Below, piece after piece: positions 23,290 to 35,316 of a stretch of DNA of 64,000 nt. The stretch is from Spongilla lacustris (taxonomy: Eukaryota > Porifera > Demospongiae > Spongillida > Spongillidae). Each line of letters opens with the position of its first letter. Within the stretch, counting starts at the first letter, position 1. Location: positions 11,661,869 through 11,725,868 of the forward strand of contig OX442416.1 in the NCBI GenBank assembly GCA_949361645.1. Direction: 5' to 3'. The position numbers and the translations under genes are program-made. Under the pieces are notes generated by a model. It was not told where the DNA came from. It was given only the letters and a program-made list of their open reading frames with translations, and ran no database searches.

Positions 23290-24000
23290 AGAAAGTGCAA
23301 TCCGACAATGATGCTATCAATCGCGATTAAAGTATGCGGACGTTAACGGAAAAGTATACGGAAAATATAGAGCATGGTTTGTTTCTTAATAGCACTAGTT
23401 CGAATCTGAATATCACATGTATACATGTATATTCACTCTATTGCCATCTTGAGCGTATATGGCTATATGCTACAGAAATTTAGAGTTTTTGAAAAATGCA
23501 TTTACTGAGCCGATTTGGCAAGTCTCCATCTTTTGTTCTGTAATATATTTTTACTGATAAAAATCTTGCTAGTGCTACAGGTACTGCTGGTGCCTTCGTT
23601 CTGACAGCTGCTACATTGAACATACAATTTCAGATATTTTTCATACTATGAACAATTTGATGTTTAAAGGGCTTACTCTTTGCCTTCTGAAGACAACTCT
23701 ATTCCATGGGCAGACTTCAAGTGATACCTCATGTTGGTAATGTTGTCATGTTTTGATACCCATTTGCAGCACTTCAAGCACACAACCCAGGATGAATTTA
23801 GAGCCTTCTTATGTATCCCAAAATATTGCCATGCTGAACTTCTATGCGCAGTACGATCCACACTAACCACACTTACGTAAGGTTTATTAATGTTTATTAA
23901 TGATTATTATATCGCCGATTAAATATCGCGATTAAATGCGTATATCGCGATTATCGCGATTAAAACGATTATGGGCAAGTACTTAATCGCGGCAACACTG
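23290..24000 (-). mobile_element. hAT remnant with BED zinc-finger exon
   Basis: On the minus strand it starts at 24000 with CAGTGTTGCCGCGATTAA, followed by several TTAATCGCGAT subterminal words. A similar CAATCGCGATTAA stands at 23318-23330 on the far side. The far terminus is not clear and no 8-bp duplication was found, so the borders are approximate. Confidence 0.6.
23673..23870 (-). pseudogene. BED zinc-finger exon of a hAT transposase
   Basis: The frame encodes about 65 aa containing SAWQYFGIHKKAL, then VCLKCCKWV and YHLKSAHGIEL. That gives the CxxC...HxxxxH spacing and an aromatic W/F lead-in of a BED finger, the DNA-binding domain at the N-terminus of many hAT transposases. The frame ends at AAAGAGTAAGC, a good splice donor, so this looks like a first coding exon. 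It lacks an evident ATG at its start. The catalytic exons are absent, so the element is dead or deleted. Confidence 0.65.
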
Positions 24001-24832
24001 GTGAGTACCATGTCAATATGAATGTATTAGTTGATCGCACGCCTGCGTGTCACTGATGTACTTGTAGAGGCGGTGGCTCACTCTGACCTTTCCTCTGAGT
24101 CTCTTATTTACTGATGCGATCGCTCCTTGGCAATCGATTCCAATCATAGCACATCGCGCATGCGCACGTACCTGTTCATTTTTATCATACAACCCATTTT
24201 GTTCCTTAAATAGGTAAGTGTGCAAGCATAAATTCCGGGTGGTTAACCGCACCAGCGGCAAAGCAGACTCCCCGAATTAAGGTGTGGCCTGTACTTAGGG
24301 GTTAACCCTCGTACTGTACAGCGGAAGGCATATACATGTATATACATGTATATATACGCCAAATAATTGCGCTCGCGTAATGCGACGGGCTAACACTCAG
24401 CTTGTTTCCGCGCGAAGCAAAGCGTTCATAACAGCTTTGTTGTTCAGGATAAAGAGTTCCCACATCTGCATGCCATTCGCCGTGTAGCAAACGTATACCT
24501 GCGACATGTGAATAGTAAGCTTAACTCCATTTGTAACCCACAACAAGTGCTCGCGTCTAAGTGTCTTAAAAGCAAAAAAAAAGAGGTGAGATACGTCAAA
24601 ACTGGTCTAACAACACTTAAATGAACATGTAGGTTCTTAGAAAGCTAATTCTCAGAGTAACAGAGACTTCTCCCGTGTAAGTGTACGATACCGCACGATA
24701 AGGCACGAAAACAACGTTCGCACCGCGTATGGAACACACGGGTAGCGTTAAAAAGGCAATCTGGGGCACACCAACGTGTGTTGAATAGGCAATACAGAGC
24801 ACAGAGTTCTAACGAAACCGTTCCAAATGCGA

Positions 24833-24874
24833 TAGTCTCGTTTGCGAATGCATATCAGTCTGGGGACGAGACTA
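24833..24874. mobile_element. Shortened copy of the TA-type MITE
   Basis: TAGTCTCGTTTGCGAATGC at the left and TCTGGGGACGAGACTA at the right (42 bp). It keeps the termini of the 21713 and 34094 copies but lacks most of the centre. Confidence 0.6.
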
Positions 24875-24896
24875 CAAACGCCAATAGCAAATAAAA

Positions 24897-26899
24897 CAAG
24901 TAAATCAAAAACTTCTCTATCGAGAAAGTGATTGGAGGTATGTAGGATTGGTGGTGAAAAAAGCAAGGAACAAGGTACAGTATGTTAAAGAGTGGTTTGG
25001 TAGGATTCTACAATTCACAGTCCTGAATTTGCAAATGCAGAAGCCTATATTTGCATGTAGGACTGTTATAGTTGTAGGATCCTACCAAACCACACTTTAA
25101 CATACTGTACCTTGTTTCCTTGCTTTTAGCACCACCAATCCTACATACCTCCAATCACTTTCTCGATAATAGAGAAGTTTTTGATTTACTTGTTCCCCTA
25201 ATTTTTTTTACTCTGCCAGGAGTGTTAAGTGAATATATTATATGGCTTAGTTTATTCTTGCAATGCATAGGACGCTTAGATTCCTCTTATTAGTATCGGG
25301 TATTAAATCTGAGTATATAGACCCTTTTTGGCCAACTTTTAAATTTTATCGATAGGTCTACGGCCGTCTACCTTTGTTCTTCGGATATCTTAAACTCAGA
25401 GTTCTCCTTGTTAACGAGACGTTTTCTTTGGCTTGGTCACCTTTGCTGAATTAGAACCGCCTGTTGTAAACGTGTCTGGAGCTGCGTACGTTAATTGTGC
25501 GTAGCCTGAGCTGGCAACAGTAAATTAAGACGCGTGCATGTGTACGTCATATTGCATACTGCTAGGCAACCGAAAATTTTCACCGATAATGAATTGCACC
25601 CAGTGTTGCCGCGGCTGACAAATTGGAACAAGTCTCGGACGGACGGCTGACCGGATTAGACCCCTGACCCTTCCCGGTCACGGCCTCGGCCAACCGTTAG
25701 CAGCCTATCCGACACGGTCACGGCCATTTCTGACCGCCAAAACCGTCAAATCTCGAGTTTGACGGTCACGGTCGGCGGTCAACCGTCAAGGTCTGGGAAT
25801 TAATTACCTGTACAAGCTTACATGTAAGCGTCATCATGCAGCGTGTAAATAATAATGAATTTTGTTTGAATTAAAAAAAAAAGTATGCTGAACAGCTTAA
25901 TTATAGGTTTAAACAGCCAGGAAGGGTATATGTTTAAAGTTTAAAACACAGCGTAACTCTTATTCTTCATCTTTTGCGTTTGCTAGCTCTGATGGTGTAC
26001 CTGATGCTGGAATAGCCAGATACTTCCAGTGCCATTTTAGAGACTGTGTGGAAATTGTGGGAATGTGGGAAATGTGGGAAAACTGGGGGAGTTGGCAGAT
26101 GGATCAGTTTTCTTCCTCCTAATTAGAATACTGTACACGACGGTCAAATCTCTGTATTTCAAAACTCCAATCACACACGCGAAAACAGATATAGCTACCT
26201 CTATCCCACAGGTGTAGTTCATCTTAGCAAGGGATCTATTCAAAATACTTTTTGGGATAGCTAGCAGTGTGTTACACATGTAACTGGCACAGTATAATCT
26301 TAATAATTATGTCTGTTATAACTACAGTTTAATTAAGAATTAATTAATCGTGACCGTCAAAGATCGGCTCATATATCTTTGACGGTCAGCCGCCAAATAT
26401 ATGACGGCCACCGTACTTCCCGGCTCAGACGGCCAGGCATGTTGGCGGTTCACGATCACTGACGGTCAGCACAAAAAATCGGCAATTTTTGACGGTTACC
26501 CGACGGCCACGGCTGGCCGCGGCAACACTGATTGCACCTGCTTGGGTCATTTCACGGCATTTCATCACCAGCTAACAACTGTAGGTCTTATTTGTATGAA
26601 AGGCAATTTGGAAATAAAATGCTACTTTTTGAAGCTAATCTCGTTTTCTTACGACGTTAACTTCCTGTCGCGAGTTATAGGTGATGAAGGGAAGGAGGAG
26701 AACAAAATTAAATGGTGGAATTTTGGTACCGACTTGTCATTCCAAGTAAACGGCAAGCTCACGTTATATGTGCATATCTGTCATGTTTGTAATGGATTAT
26801 ATGCGAGCTGGCGAGTATAGGTAACGCGCGCAACGCTCCGTTACCGTTTCAAAACGCTCGATCGAAAACCACGCCCACGAAGCCTACCGTGGGTCCTGA
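24897..26899. mobile_element. Helitron-like element, copy 2 (interrupted)
   Basis: It starts CAAGTAAATC with the same foldback as copy 1 (24897-25195), preceded by A. It ends GTGGGTCCTGA followed by T at 26900, so the A|T borders hold. The left arm of the terminal hairpin is deleted here. A 930-bp hAT-like element (25601-26530) splits it. Gypsy gag-like sequence begins directly after its 3' end. Confidence 0.65.
25601..26530. mobile_element. hAT-like non-autonomous element
   Basis: Termini CAGTGTTGCCGCGGC and GCCGCGGCAACACTG form 15-bp inverted repeats. ATTGCACC is duplicated at 25593-25600 and 26531-26538 (perfect 8 bp). Comparison with copies 1 and 3 of the host element shows the empty site. 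GACGGTCA/TGACCGTC words cluster near both ends. No transposase. Confidence 0.92.
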
Positions 26900-27290
26900 T
26901 CAATTACTACAGTATGCGCGCCGATGTGAGCAGGAGCGATTAGAGCGCGAAGAAGAGAGGAAAAGACTAGAGGCACAGTGGGAGAGAGAACGTCAGGAGC
27001 ACATAGCGGAAAAGGAACGTGAGAGGCAGAGAAGAGAGGAAGACTTACGGATTCGCGACCAGGAGCTACGGGCTCAGATGGAGCTGTTTGCAAAGATGGT
27101 AACCCGAGCAGGAGCAAAGAAGCGAGAAGCGGAGAAACAAATCCAACGGCAGAAGGAGGAAGAATCAGAAGTGCGACCAACACCAATAGCGAGTGAACTG
27201 GCAGAGGAGGTGCAGAGGGAAGAGGATACGGTGGATGACAACACGCTCAGGAAGGAGCTACAAGGGATCAGATATGGCAGAAGCACTTGA
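26900..27290 (+). pseudogene. Upstream gag-like coiled-coil frame
   Basis: About 130 codons, very rich in Glu/Arg/Gln, with heptad-like spacing, ending in a TGA that overlaps the next ATG by 17 bases. Its pattern (charged coil, then MELFAKMV) parallels the start of the next frame (charged coil, then MEILDRLV). It may be a duplicated gag N-terminus rather than a separate gene. The start is cut by the element border. Confidence 0.5.
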
Positions 27291-27810
27291 GTCAGCGTTA
27301 AAGGCATTGGCGGACGATAGAAAGAGGAGAGAAGAGGAGATAACGGCTGAAAGGCGTATGCGAGAAGAAGAAAGGGCTGTTCGTGAGCTAGAGTGGATAA
27401 CGGAGCGAAGACGGCTTCAGGAAGAAAGAGATGCTAGAGAGGAGGAAATGCAGAGGCGAATGGAGATACTAGACAGGCTAGTAGAGAGACCCAGAGACGA
27501 GGAAGGAATCGGGCGCGGAAAACCCGAGCTGAGCATTAAATTGGTTCCTCTCTCGGAAAAGGACGATATCGAGGCATTTCTCTTCACTTTTGAGAGGATC
27601 ATGGTCGCTCACAAGGTGGACAAGGAACGTTGGCCTCATTACTTGGCACCTCAGCTAACAGGAAAGGCTCAGCTGGCGTTTGCTGCTCTTCCAACAGTGG
27701 ATGCAGATGACTACGAAGCAATCAAGAATGCTATTTTAGTCCGGTACGATATTAACGAGGAAGCGTATCGCAGACGGTTCCGATCTACAGTTCGGAGAAA
27801 GGGAGATTGA
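27274..27810 (+). pseudogene. gag of the Gypsy element, fused to integrase by deletion
   Basis: It starts MAEALESALKALADD, continues with a long charged coiled coil and then a capsid-like gag core (KDDIEAFLFTFERIM, PHYLAPQLTGKAQLAFAAL). This core is typical of Gypsy gag proteins, which build the particle around the RNA. The frame stops after AYRRRFRS. The next bases already encode the linker before the integrase zinc finger in another frame (LQFGEREIEQLILPEK), so nucleocapsid and protease were lost by an internal deletion at about 27785. Confidence 0.75.
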
Positions 27811-28420
27811 ACAGTTAATATTGCCAGAGAAATGCAGAAGGACTGTACTGAAGCTGGCACACGAGATTCCTATCGCGGGGCATCTCGGAAGTGAAAAGAC
27901 CAGGCAACGTTTACTGAGGAGGTTCTACTGGCCAGGAGTCTTCAAGGATGTTGAAGAATTTTGTAGGAGCTGCCCTACATGCCAGAAAACTTCCCAGCAT
28001 ACAGCATAGGGTGAGTAAAGCACCCTTAATTCCGCTACCGATCATTTCGGAACCGTTCAGTCGGATAGCGATGGATATTGTGGGACCTTTACCCAGGAGC
28101 AAGTCGGGAAATCGCTATGTTCTGGTCATATGCGATTATGCCACACGATACCCGGAAGCGATTCCTCTTCGAAGCATCGATGCCGAACACATCGCGGAGG
28201 AATTGATCAAAGTGTTTGCACGAGTGGGAGTACCTCGGGAAATTCTTACAGACCAGGGTAGCAATTTCACATCTCAGTTGCTAGCTGAACTGTATCGATC
28301 AGTTGCTGCATGTCCATCCAATTCGGACAAGTCCCTACCACCCCCAGACAGATGGCTTGGTGGAACGTTTTAATAAGACCTTGAAGGAGATGTTAAGGAA
28401 GACAGTGACAGATGGTGGAA
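27790..28420 (+). pseudogene. Integrase zinc finger and catalytic core (frameshifted)
   Basis: The HHCC finger is visible: AHEIPIAGHLG, then CRSCPTCQK. After a one-base shift near 28010 the core follows, with Asp in AMDIVGPLPRS and Asp in EILTDQGSNF. The third acidic residue lies in HPQTDGLVERFNK, read in another frame around 28340-28370. All three D,D,E positions remain, but no single frame spans them, so this copy cannot make an intact integrase. Integrase would join the cDNA to the host chromosome. Confidence 0.8.
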
Positions 28421-28434
28421 AGGATTAGGATCGA

Positions 28435-29790
28435 ATGATACCCTATCTCCTGTTCGCATATAGAGAAGGGCCACAATCCTCGACAGGGTTTTCTCCCTTT
28501 GAATTACTTTATGGTCGAGATGTAAGAGGACCCCTGGATGTCCTAAAAGAAACGTGGGAGGCAGGAGCAAGAAGTGATGAGAAAGTTCCGAGTTTCGTAT
28601 TGGAGACGCAAGAAAGGCCGAAGGCGATGGCTGACCTGGTGAAGGAGAACTTGGAGAAGGCCCAAGAAAAGCAGAAACACTGGTATGATAAGGGGGCAAG
28701 AGTTAGGCAGTTTGAAGTGGGAGATCCTGTACTGGTGTTGTTACCAACAACAACAGACAAACTCTTAGCACAGTGGCAAGGACCCTACCTAGTGGTGAAG
28801 CGAGAGGGCAAGGTGACATATCAAATTGACATGCACGACCACAGGAAAAGGCGGAGAGTGTTCCACGTCAACATGTTGAAAGCGTTTCAGGTGAGGAAAC
28901 CAGATGAAGGGAGTAACTACATGGAAGAGCTAGAGGTGGTGATGGAAGAAGACTCAGATGTGCAATTCTGGGATAAGGAGGTACGAGAACCTACATATGC
29001 TTTTGGAGAACAGCTAGATGAGGTGAAGCGAAAACAATTGCTGACATTGTTGGGGAAACACAAGGTTTTCAGCAAGAAGCCAGGGCGGACGAACATGCGG
29101 GAGCATCATATAGAGACGGGTGATGCAAGGCCAGTTCGGTTGCCGGCATATCGGCTACCTCATGCCTACAGAGAAGATGTAGCTAAGGAGCGGAAGGAGA
29201 TGGAGGAAAGCGGAATAATTGAACCGTCATCAAGTGAGTGGTCTTCACCGATTGTGATGGAGAAAAAGAAAGATGGAAGTTTGAGAATGTGCATAGACTA
29301 CAGACGATTGAATGCAGTGACGGAGGTGGAAGCATACCCGATGCCCAGAGTAGACGAGCTAATTGATCGATTGGGCAAAGCCAGGTTCATTTCAACGTTG
29401 GACCTTACGAAGAGTTATTGGCAGATGCCAGTGGCTGCGCAGGATCGCCACAAGACAGCGTTTGTCACTCCAGGAGGGCTTTTTCAGTTCAGGGTGATGC
29501 CCTTTGGTCTTAGTGGAGCGCCAGCATCGTTCCAGAGACTAATGGAGCAGCTGATAAAGGGTTGTCAAGAGTTTGCTGCTGTTTATCTCGATGACCTGGT
29601 CATCTTCAGCACTACTTGGGAAGATCACCTAAAGCAATTGGGGGAGATTCTAAACCGTATAGTAGAAGCTGGGTTGACTGTTAAGGTTGACAAGTGTCAG
29701 TTCGGTATGAAGCAATGTGCATGTCTACCTGGGACATGTAGTTGGAAACGGCATGATCCAACCAGAAGTAAGAAAGGTCCACCAGAAGTA
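28435..29790 (+). pseudogene. Integrase C-terminal region fused to reverse transcriptase (partial)
   Basis: One open frame runs from the end of integrase (GFSPFELLYGRDVRGPL, then a QWQGPYLVVKREGKVTYQI region like GPY/F) through a linker into reverse transcriptase. RT blocks seen are LPAYRLPHAYRE, SEWSSPIVMEKKKDGSLRM, YRRLNAVTE, LDLTKSYWQMPVA, FVTPGGLFQFRVMPFGLSGA and the active-site AAVYLDDLVIFS. After FGMKQC the frame shifts and homology ends near 29790, before the thumb and RNase H. The IN-to-RT continuity shows that the unusual order is native, not a rearrangement between copies. Confidence 0.85.
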
Positions 29791-29794
29791 AGCA

Positions 29795-32482
29795 AGGTCG
29801 ATGTAAAGCCCGTCAATCACCTCTGGATTGGCAAGAATTGCTTTTATAATATTCACATGACATTCATCCATCTCAGGAAACTCTATGCACAGTTCTGCAT
29901 TACCTTCTGTAACACTCTGTATTTTCTTTTGTAGCTTTCTTTAATGACTGCTATCTTTTTTCTGGTTTTTTTCTAATAGCCGTTTGTCCTGCTCCTTAGC
30001 TACATTTAGTTCATGGGTGTGAAGAAGCAACTTCATCTTTTGAGCCTGTCCTATACAAAATTTAATAATTTTTTCTTGCTCCTTTTGAGGTTTTGAACAC
30101 AGCCACGGTAAAGTTTTATTTATTTTAGACTTAACCTTTGCATCAACAAATCCAATCTTGACATTATGTGCATTTCTAAAGTGATAATCAGCTAATCCAA
30201 GTGTTTTCTCAGCAAACATATTATGTGCAGGGGCAGAGAGCGTTTGACTTGCCATAGGTGATGGAATGCTGGGTAGATTACCCTCAATATAATCATACAT
30301 TTGTCGTTCAATTACTTCTATGATACCAGTTATAAGTCGAGACAAAATATCATTCAAGCTTTTTTTCTCCTGTGCATTCATTAAACTAAAATTGCTTTGT
30401 AAACACTGCAGTATAATATCTGACTCTTTGTCCAAATCTATCCCAAATGTATCTTTACATGTAGTGAAGACAAGGACAATCCTTTAATGATTTTAGGTAC
30501 TGTAAACATGTTTTAATGTACGAAATAGCATCAAGGTTAGTGATGCCAGGATTTCCATACAGCTGCTGCATCCAAGGCCCAGTCACTAATTTTCCAATAA
30601 TACCAAGTGCTTGCAATTGTAGTAATAATTTGTCATTTCTTAAGTCCTTCTGTAATACTGATCGCTAGCTAGTAGTATTACAACATGAAGTATCTAAATA
30701 GTTCAAAAGTTTATCTCTTAAAAAGTATAACACACCAGCCAGATGGAATACAACATGGAATCGATTTCCTACATAGCGCACAATGATTCCAGGCTTGATA
30801 TTTTCTTGCCTCAAAAATAGTTTAAATCCTCCTGGGTCACCTTTACCTTGTTTAAAGCATATCTTTGTCATAGCATACATAAAATTAACTGCACAACAGC
30901 CATTTCCGAACATGTCACTAGTAATATTGTACTCCTTATCATATACCTTTAATAGATCTGTGCACCTTTTGGCAATTCCATCTAGAGGGTACACATTGCA
31001 TTTGAGCTCTAGCAGTTCAATTTCAAGTGACGATTGAAGACTCTGAACTACACAATGGTTCACTGCCACTCTGTCACTAAGGGTGTTCTTCAGGTGGTGA
31101 ATAATAGTTGACTTGGTTTGTACAGGGTCAAGTTTGTGATATTCAGCATATGAACGCACAATCCCAGTAATACAGGTCTGAATATGGGAAGCATAATCGT
31201 CTGTCATACCTCCAGCTAATGTACCTAATTGTAGCACATAGGAAGTGGGAAGAACCGTAGCCATACTGATGTGAACTTCATTGATATGATGTCCCTTCAC
31301 AGATGTTGAATCCCATGAAAGAGTTACATTATCATTATCATACAATATTTCACCAACTTGCAAGTCACTGATTACGCCTAATTCATAGGCAAAATAACTA
31401 ACAGTACGAGGATCAGGAAGGCAATCTACAGTTACATTTCCAAGAATGATGTTCAAGAACGGCCTTTATAACATTGCATACACTAGTAACAGGCACCTGA
31501 TACTCAAGGCATGAATATATTGTTTTACGACATGCTGTACTGTATGTTTATTGTCTTCTCTAGTACTGATGCATCATGCTAAATTGTGGGTCTGATCAGC
31601 TGCTTCAGCCCTTAATACTTCATTTTCCAACTCAAGATCGCGGACCTTCTTACTTAAAAATTCTTCAGAGCACGCTCTGTATTTTTGTGATGTATTTCAC
31701 ACCTTCTATGAGCAGACCTCATTTTAACCTTTGAATGTTTTATTGAAGCTATTTCATACAAATGACCTGTGTTTTTTAATAATAAGTTTTCATTTGCCAA
31801 ACGTTTTAAAGTGGCCTCTTTTTGTTTCAACTCCTTTTTTAGATTATTTAAATGTGCCCGCAAATTTCTTTCAATTTTAACTTTTCTGCTGAAAGCTTGT
31901 CTAAGTTTACGATTGGTCATGTTGCTTACTTATAACTGTTTGAAACTTGTGACTGAGCATTCGCTTAGAAATTAGTAATTCCCTTAGTTTCACTCTCTTG
32001 ATTCCACATTCTTTGCAAGGAGTTCTTAATTTAGTAAATTGCAAAGGGGTTTGACAAGTAGTACTTGGTAATTCTTCAGGAGGGCATAGAGATGGTATAG
32101 CAGGGATTTGGCAAGTAGAGCTACTTGGTAATTCATCAGGAGGGCACTGAAATGCTGTAGCAGGGGTTTGAATAGGAAATGGAAACTCATACTCTAATAG
32201 ATGAACAATATCCTCCCAATCCCTTTCAAGATGCTTCTTCATTGTTTTTTATTTCTCCATGAACTTTTGTATTGATGGCTGTAAAGCATTAATATTCCCA
32301 CATTCTACTGCATGAATAAAAGCCACCATTTTGGCAGTTTTAACAATGCTTCGCTGCATTATGTTGGTATATATGTGCACTACCAAGCCATTTCTTATTG
32401 CTGAAACCTGTAGTGCATTATCTGCACTGACATCACTACTAAAACCTTCAATCAACTTCTTAAAATCTTCTGCAGTCTTCAT
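29795..32482 (-). pseudogene. Transposase-like gene with several frameshifts (family unnamed)
   Basis: Blocks in order on the minus strand: 32482-32249, 32242-31907 (Pro/Ser-rich, with CKECGIKR), 31920-31654 (basic coiled coil), 31456-30665 and 30435-29941, the last continuing to about 29795. The 31456-30665 block has VTLSWDSTSVKGHHINEVHI, HPLD-like YPLDGIAK, KGDPGGFKLFL and IVRYVGNRFHVVFH. This pattern recalls a widespread animal transposon protein with an RNase-H-like core, where the Asp in SWDST could be catalytic (inference). Frames change near 31680, 31450, 30665 and 30460 without introns, so this copy is broken. A second decayed copy lies at 57950-59300. Confidence 0.65.
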
Positions 32483-32516
32483 CCTAATTTGGAAAAAGAC
32501 ACACTAACAGATCGTT

Positions 32517-32827
32517 GCAAAGCCATGCTAGACGGGCAGTGCTGAGCCACATATAAAAGTTTGACGTGGGCTGGCTTAAGCTTGATGAAAAGCACGTACC
32601 ACATTTAAACACACAGGCTGCTGGGTAATTGGTAGCTCGAAGATTATGGTAGTCTTTATTTAGAGTTAAACTTTGCTAATGCTACAAAGTGCTCAAAATT
32701 AAGCATTGTTCTCCAAAAGTTGCAAAGCCATGCTAGACGGGCAGTGCTGAGCCACATATAAAAGTTTGACGTGGGCTGGCTTGATGAAAAGCACGTACCA
32801 CATTTAAACACACAGGCTGCTGGGTAA
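32517..32827. repeat. Direct repeat of ~110 bp, two copies ~200 bp apart
   Basis: GCAAAGCCATGCTAGACGGG begins both copies (32517 and 32716), and both end CACACAGGCTGCTGGGTAA. They lie just upstream of the transposase-like gene (minus strand), so they may be promoter duplications. Confidence 0.9.
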
Positions 32828-32829
32828 CA

Positions 32830-33306
32830 CCTTGGGCATCAACCAAAGTTCATAAAATTTGAAGTGCATATACATTATGACCTTGGGAGTACGTAAATCT
32901 GATCCGTTCCCCGGTAGTTCGAAGCACAAAATAAATCCTACAAAAACTAAAGGGTACATATTTTTTCTACGCGCCAGAAATATTGAACAAAACGTTTCAA
33001 ATAAACCAGGGATGTATCACAGCATAGACAATGTAAGGACATACCGATAAATCCCGAAACAGTCCACAACAGCGATCAAACGAACACAAACCAGCCTTCA
33101 CTCGAATATGATGTACCTCATCAATTAGCAACCCGCGTCACAATTTTTACTTAAAATTGGATCACCAATTCGGTAAGGTAACTAGACGAGGAAAACCTAT
33201 CTGCGATACCATAATGACTAAATCAAACATTGAGGGTGAGAAAATCAATTTAACTGTGAATTTCATTACAAACCTATCAACTGAAATCGCAAATGGGTAC
33301 ACACCG
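32830..33306. other. 5' flank of the 30-kb transposon family
   Basis: CTTGGGCATCAACCAAAGTTC and CACAATTTTTACTTAAAATT match related sequence at about 58950 and 59260, next to the decayed second copy. The shared block suggests the promoter end of the element. No gene. Confidence 0.5.
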
Positions 33307-33756
33307 CAGTGGCGTAGCGAGGGTGTTGGGCGCCCGGGGGCAAAATGTACTTATGGCGCCCCCCCAGGCCTAAGACCATTACCCGAATACTTGGGGGGGG
33401 GGGGGGGGGGTCCCCCTCGAGTTTGGCCAAATCCGACTACTTCCCTACCCCCAGCAAGCGGGGTCTGGGGCGGAGCCCCAGCCGCTTTGCAACTTTCGCA
33501 CTTTATAACATAGCATAATTGCGTAGAAACATGCTAAAACCAGGTAGAATAGTGAATAACTTGCTTCCAGACTTTCCTGTAGTCTTATTGAACGGATATA
33601 CGGTATATCCGCTCAACGATCCATGGTTTAATGTTCCGATCGCAGAATATTTAACTACATCATATCATGTGAGTTGGGACATTTATAACAACCATTACAT
33701 GTATTGGAGGATCGTTGCGCCGTTAAAGCGATCAGTATCGATAGGCTTTGCCGGGC

Positions 33757-33796
<40 letters not shown>

Positions 33797-34052
33797 CTGC
33801 TGCTTAATTTCTTGTTCCAAAATTCAGCTCCAATTATACGAAAATAAAATCACAATTTTATCAACAGTATGCACGGAGTTGCTGTTTCTAATCAATAAAC
33901 ATAAGAGCATTAACATAAGCCTTTCCTCGGCTTATTGTCCGGTAAGCATTGCAATGCTATTTATAGTAAACATCTAGGCATTTTGGCGCCCCCCTTAGGT
34001 CGGCGCCCGGGGGCAATTGCCCCCCCCCCCCCCCCCCCTCGCTACGCCACTG
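33307..34052. mobile_element. hAT-like non-autonomous element, CAGTGGCGTAGC type
   Basis: Perfect 16-bp inverted termini CAGTGGCGTAGCGAGG / CCTCGCTACGCCACTG. A perfect 8-bp duplication ACACACCG stands at 33299-33306 and 34053-34060. Subterminal GGCGCCCGGGGGCAA words are inverted. Poly-G/C tracts lie at 33392-33411, 33761-33792 and 34019-34038. No transposase. Confidence 0.95.
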
Positions 34053-34093
34053 ACACACCGATGTTTTCTTTTGTGCGAAATGGTCATGTAATT

Positions 34094-34184
34094 TAGTCTC
34101 GGCCCCAGACCGCTGCGTGGAAAGAGCGTAGCGGTGATGTAATCCATCCGCAGCTGTGCGAATCAGGGTGTGGGGCCGAGACTA
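34094..34184 (+). mobile_element. ~91-bp TA-type MITE, copy 2
   Basis: TAGTCTCGGCCCCAGACC and TGTGGGGCCGAGACTA are inverted, with TA at both outer edges. The interior GTAGCGGTGATGTAATCCA matches the 21713 copy in reverse orientation. Confidence 0.75.
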
Positions 34185-34931
34185 GTGTAAATGCGGCTAG
34201 TTCATTTTTAAAAGCGAGAGATAACCAGCCACAGGAACATGTAGGGTATTTCTCGCTGGGGCTTAATTAGACAAGTGATGTCAAAGCGGACCGTAGCTGT
34301 CGACATCTTGTGTTCAAATAGCTCTAGAGGGAAGCTGAACACAGTAAAAAAAAAAAAAACGGGCGTTCAAGGGACGATTGTGGGGTGGGGCTCAGTGGCA
34401 CGTGATAATGTGCATCCAAATTGAGGAAAATAAAGAGATAATATGGTTACGTCAATGGTTGAGCCACTTTTCTGGTCTTGGAATGGGATCCTGCATATTC
34501 CATGAAGCGTTACGAAATATAGTGCGCATGGGTAACCGAGGTAAAATAGTTTTTGCATCATAGTTTCAGTTTTATGGGTGATAAAAATATAATCATTTTG
34601 TTTTCAACTTCGAAATGGGTATCTAAACATGGCTTAGTGTTTGAATTTAATCGAGCATTGTTAATAACTTTAAATTAAAATGATGTACGGTAAACATATT
34701 TGCCTAATTTCAGGATGTTAGTTTCATAATATTAGATTTTTAATGAATTCTACAAGAAGTTATTCCTGTTCAAAGGTGTTGTGTTCTTTCACGGACACCC
34801 GGTATTTGCACATGGTGGTCAAAGGGTTAATATCTTAGTTTGGAGGGCCATGATAGGATGGAGCGTGGTAAGAGGCGTATGGGGGTAATGTTGATGCTGC
34901 TAATAAGGTGAGAATAGTTATTTCCCTAACC
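34185..34931. other. Non-coding; solitary piggyBac-type terminus
   Basis: GACCACC-like sequence ending GGTCAAAGGGTTAA (34815-34831, reverse CCCTTTGACC at TTAA) looks like one terminus of another piggyBac-type element; its partner was not found. No gene. Confidence 0.4.
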
Positions 34932-35316
34932 ACTTCCCAAGTTACTGTGGAATTTCCCATTTCTTATATTTAATCTTAAATTGTCAATTTCATTCAAGAA
35001 ATAACATAAATCTTGAATTTTCTTTTATTATTCCATGGTACTATCCAAATACTAGTATTTCACATAACAAAAATTATCTCATTTCTTCACAATATGTCTT
35101 GAGTGCTTGTTTCTATTATTGAAATCCAAGCCATTTTTCTACAGAGGCTTAACAACCACTTGAAAATTATACTATGTGTATTAACACACCTTCAAAAATT
35201 TACAACAATTGATATTTGATACATCCTGTTTGTTCAAAATGTGTTATAGAGCTAAGTAAAATATTAAATTTCACACAATAAACATAATATATATATATAC
35301 ATACATGTAATGTAGC

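Larger units (their letters stand above)
26900..29790 (+). mobile_element. Decayed Gmr1-like Ty3/Gypsy retrotransposon, integrase before reverse transcriptase
   Basis: Domain order along the plus strand is gag coiled coil, gag core, integrase zinc finger, integrase core, integrase C-terminal region, then reverse transcriptase up to and past YLDD. Integrase upstream of RT is the Copia-like order known from the Gmr1 group of Gypsy elements. No LTR, nucleocapsid CCHC knuckle, protease or RNase H was found. There are frameshifts near 28010 and 28370. The 5' side abuts the Helitron-like 3' end at 26899 and the 3' side abuts another transposon gene near 29790, so it is truncated on both sides. Confidence 0.85.
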
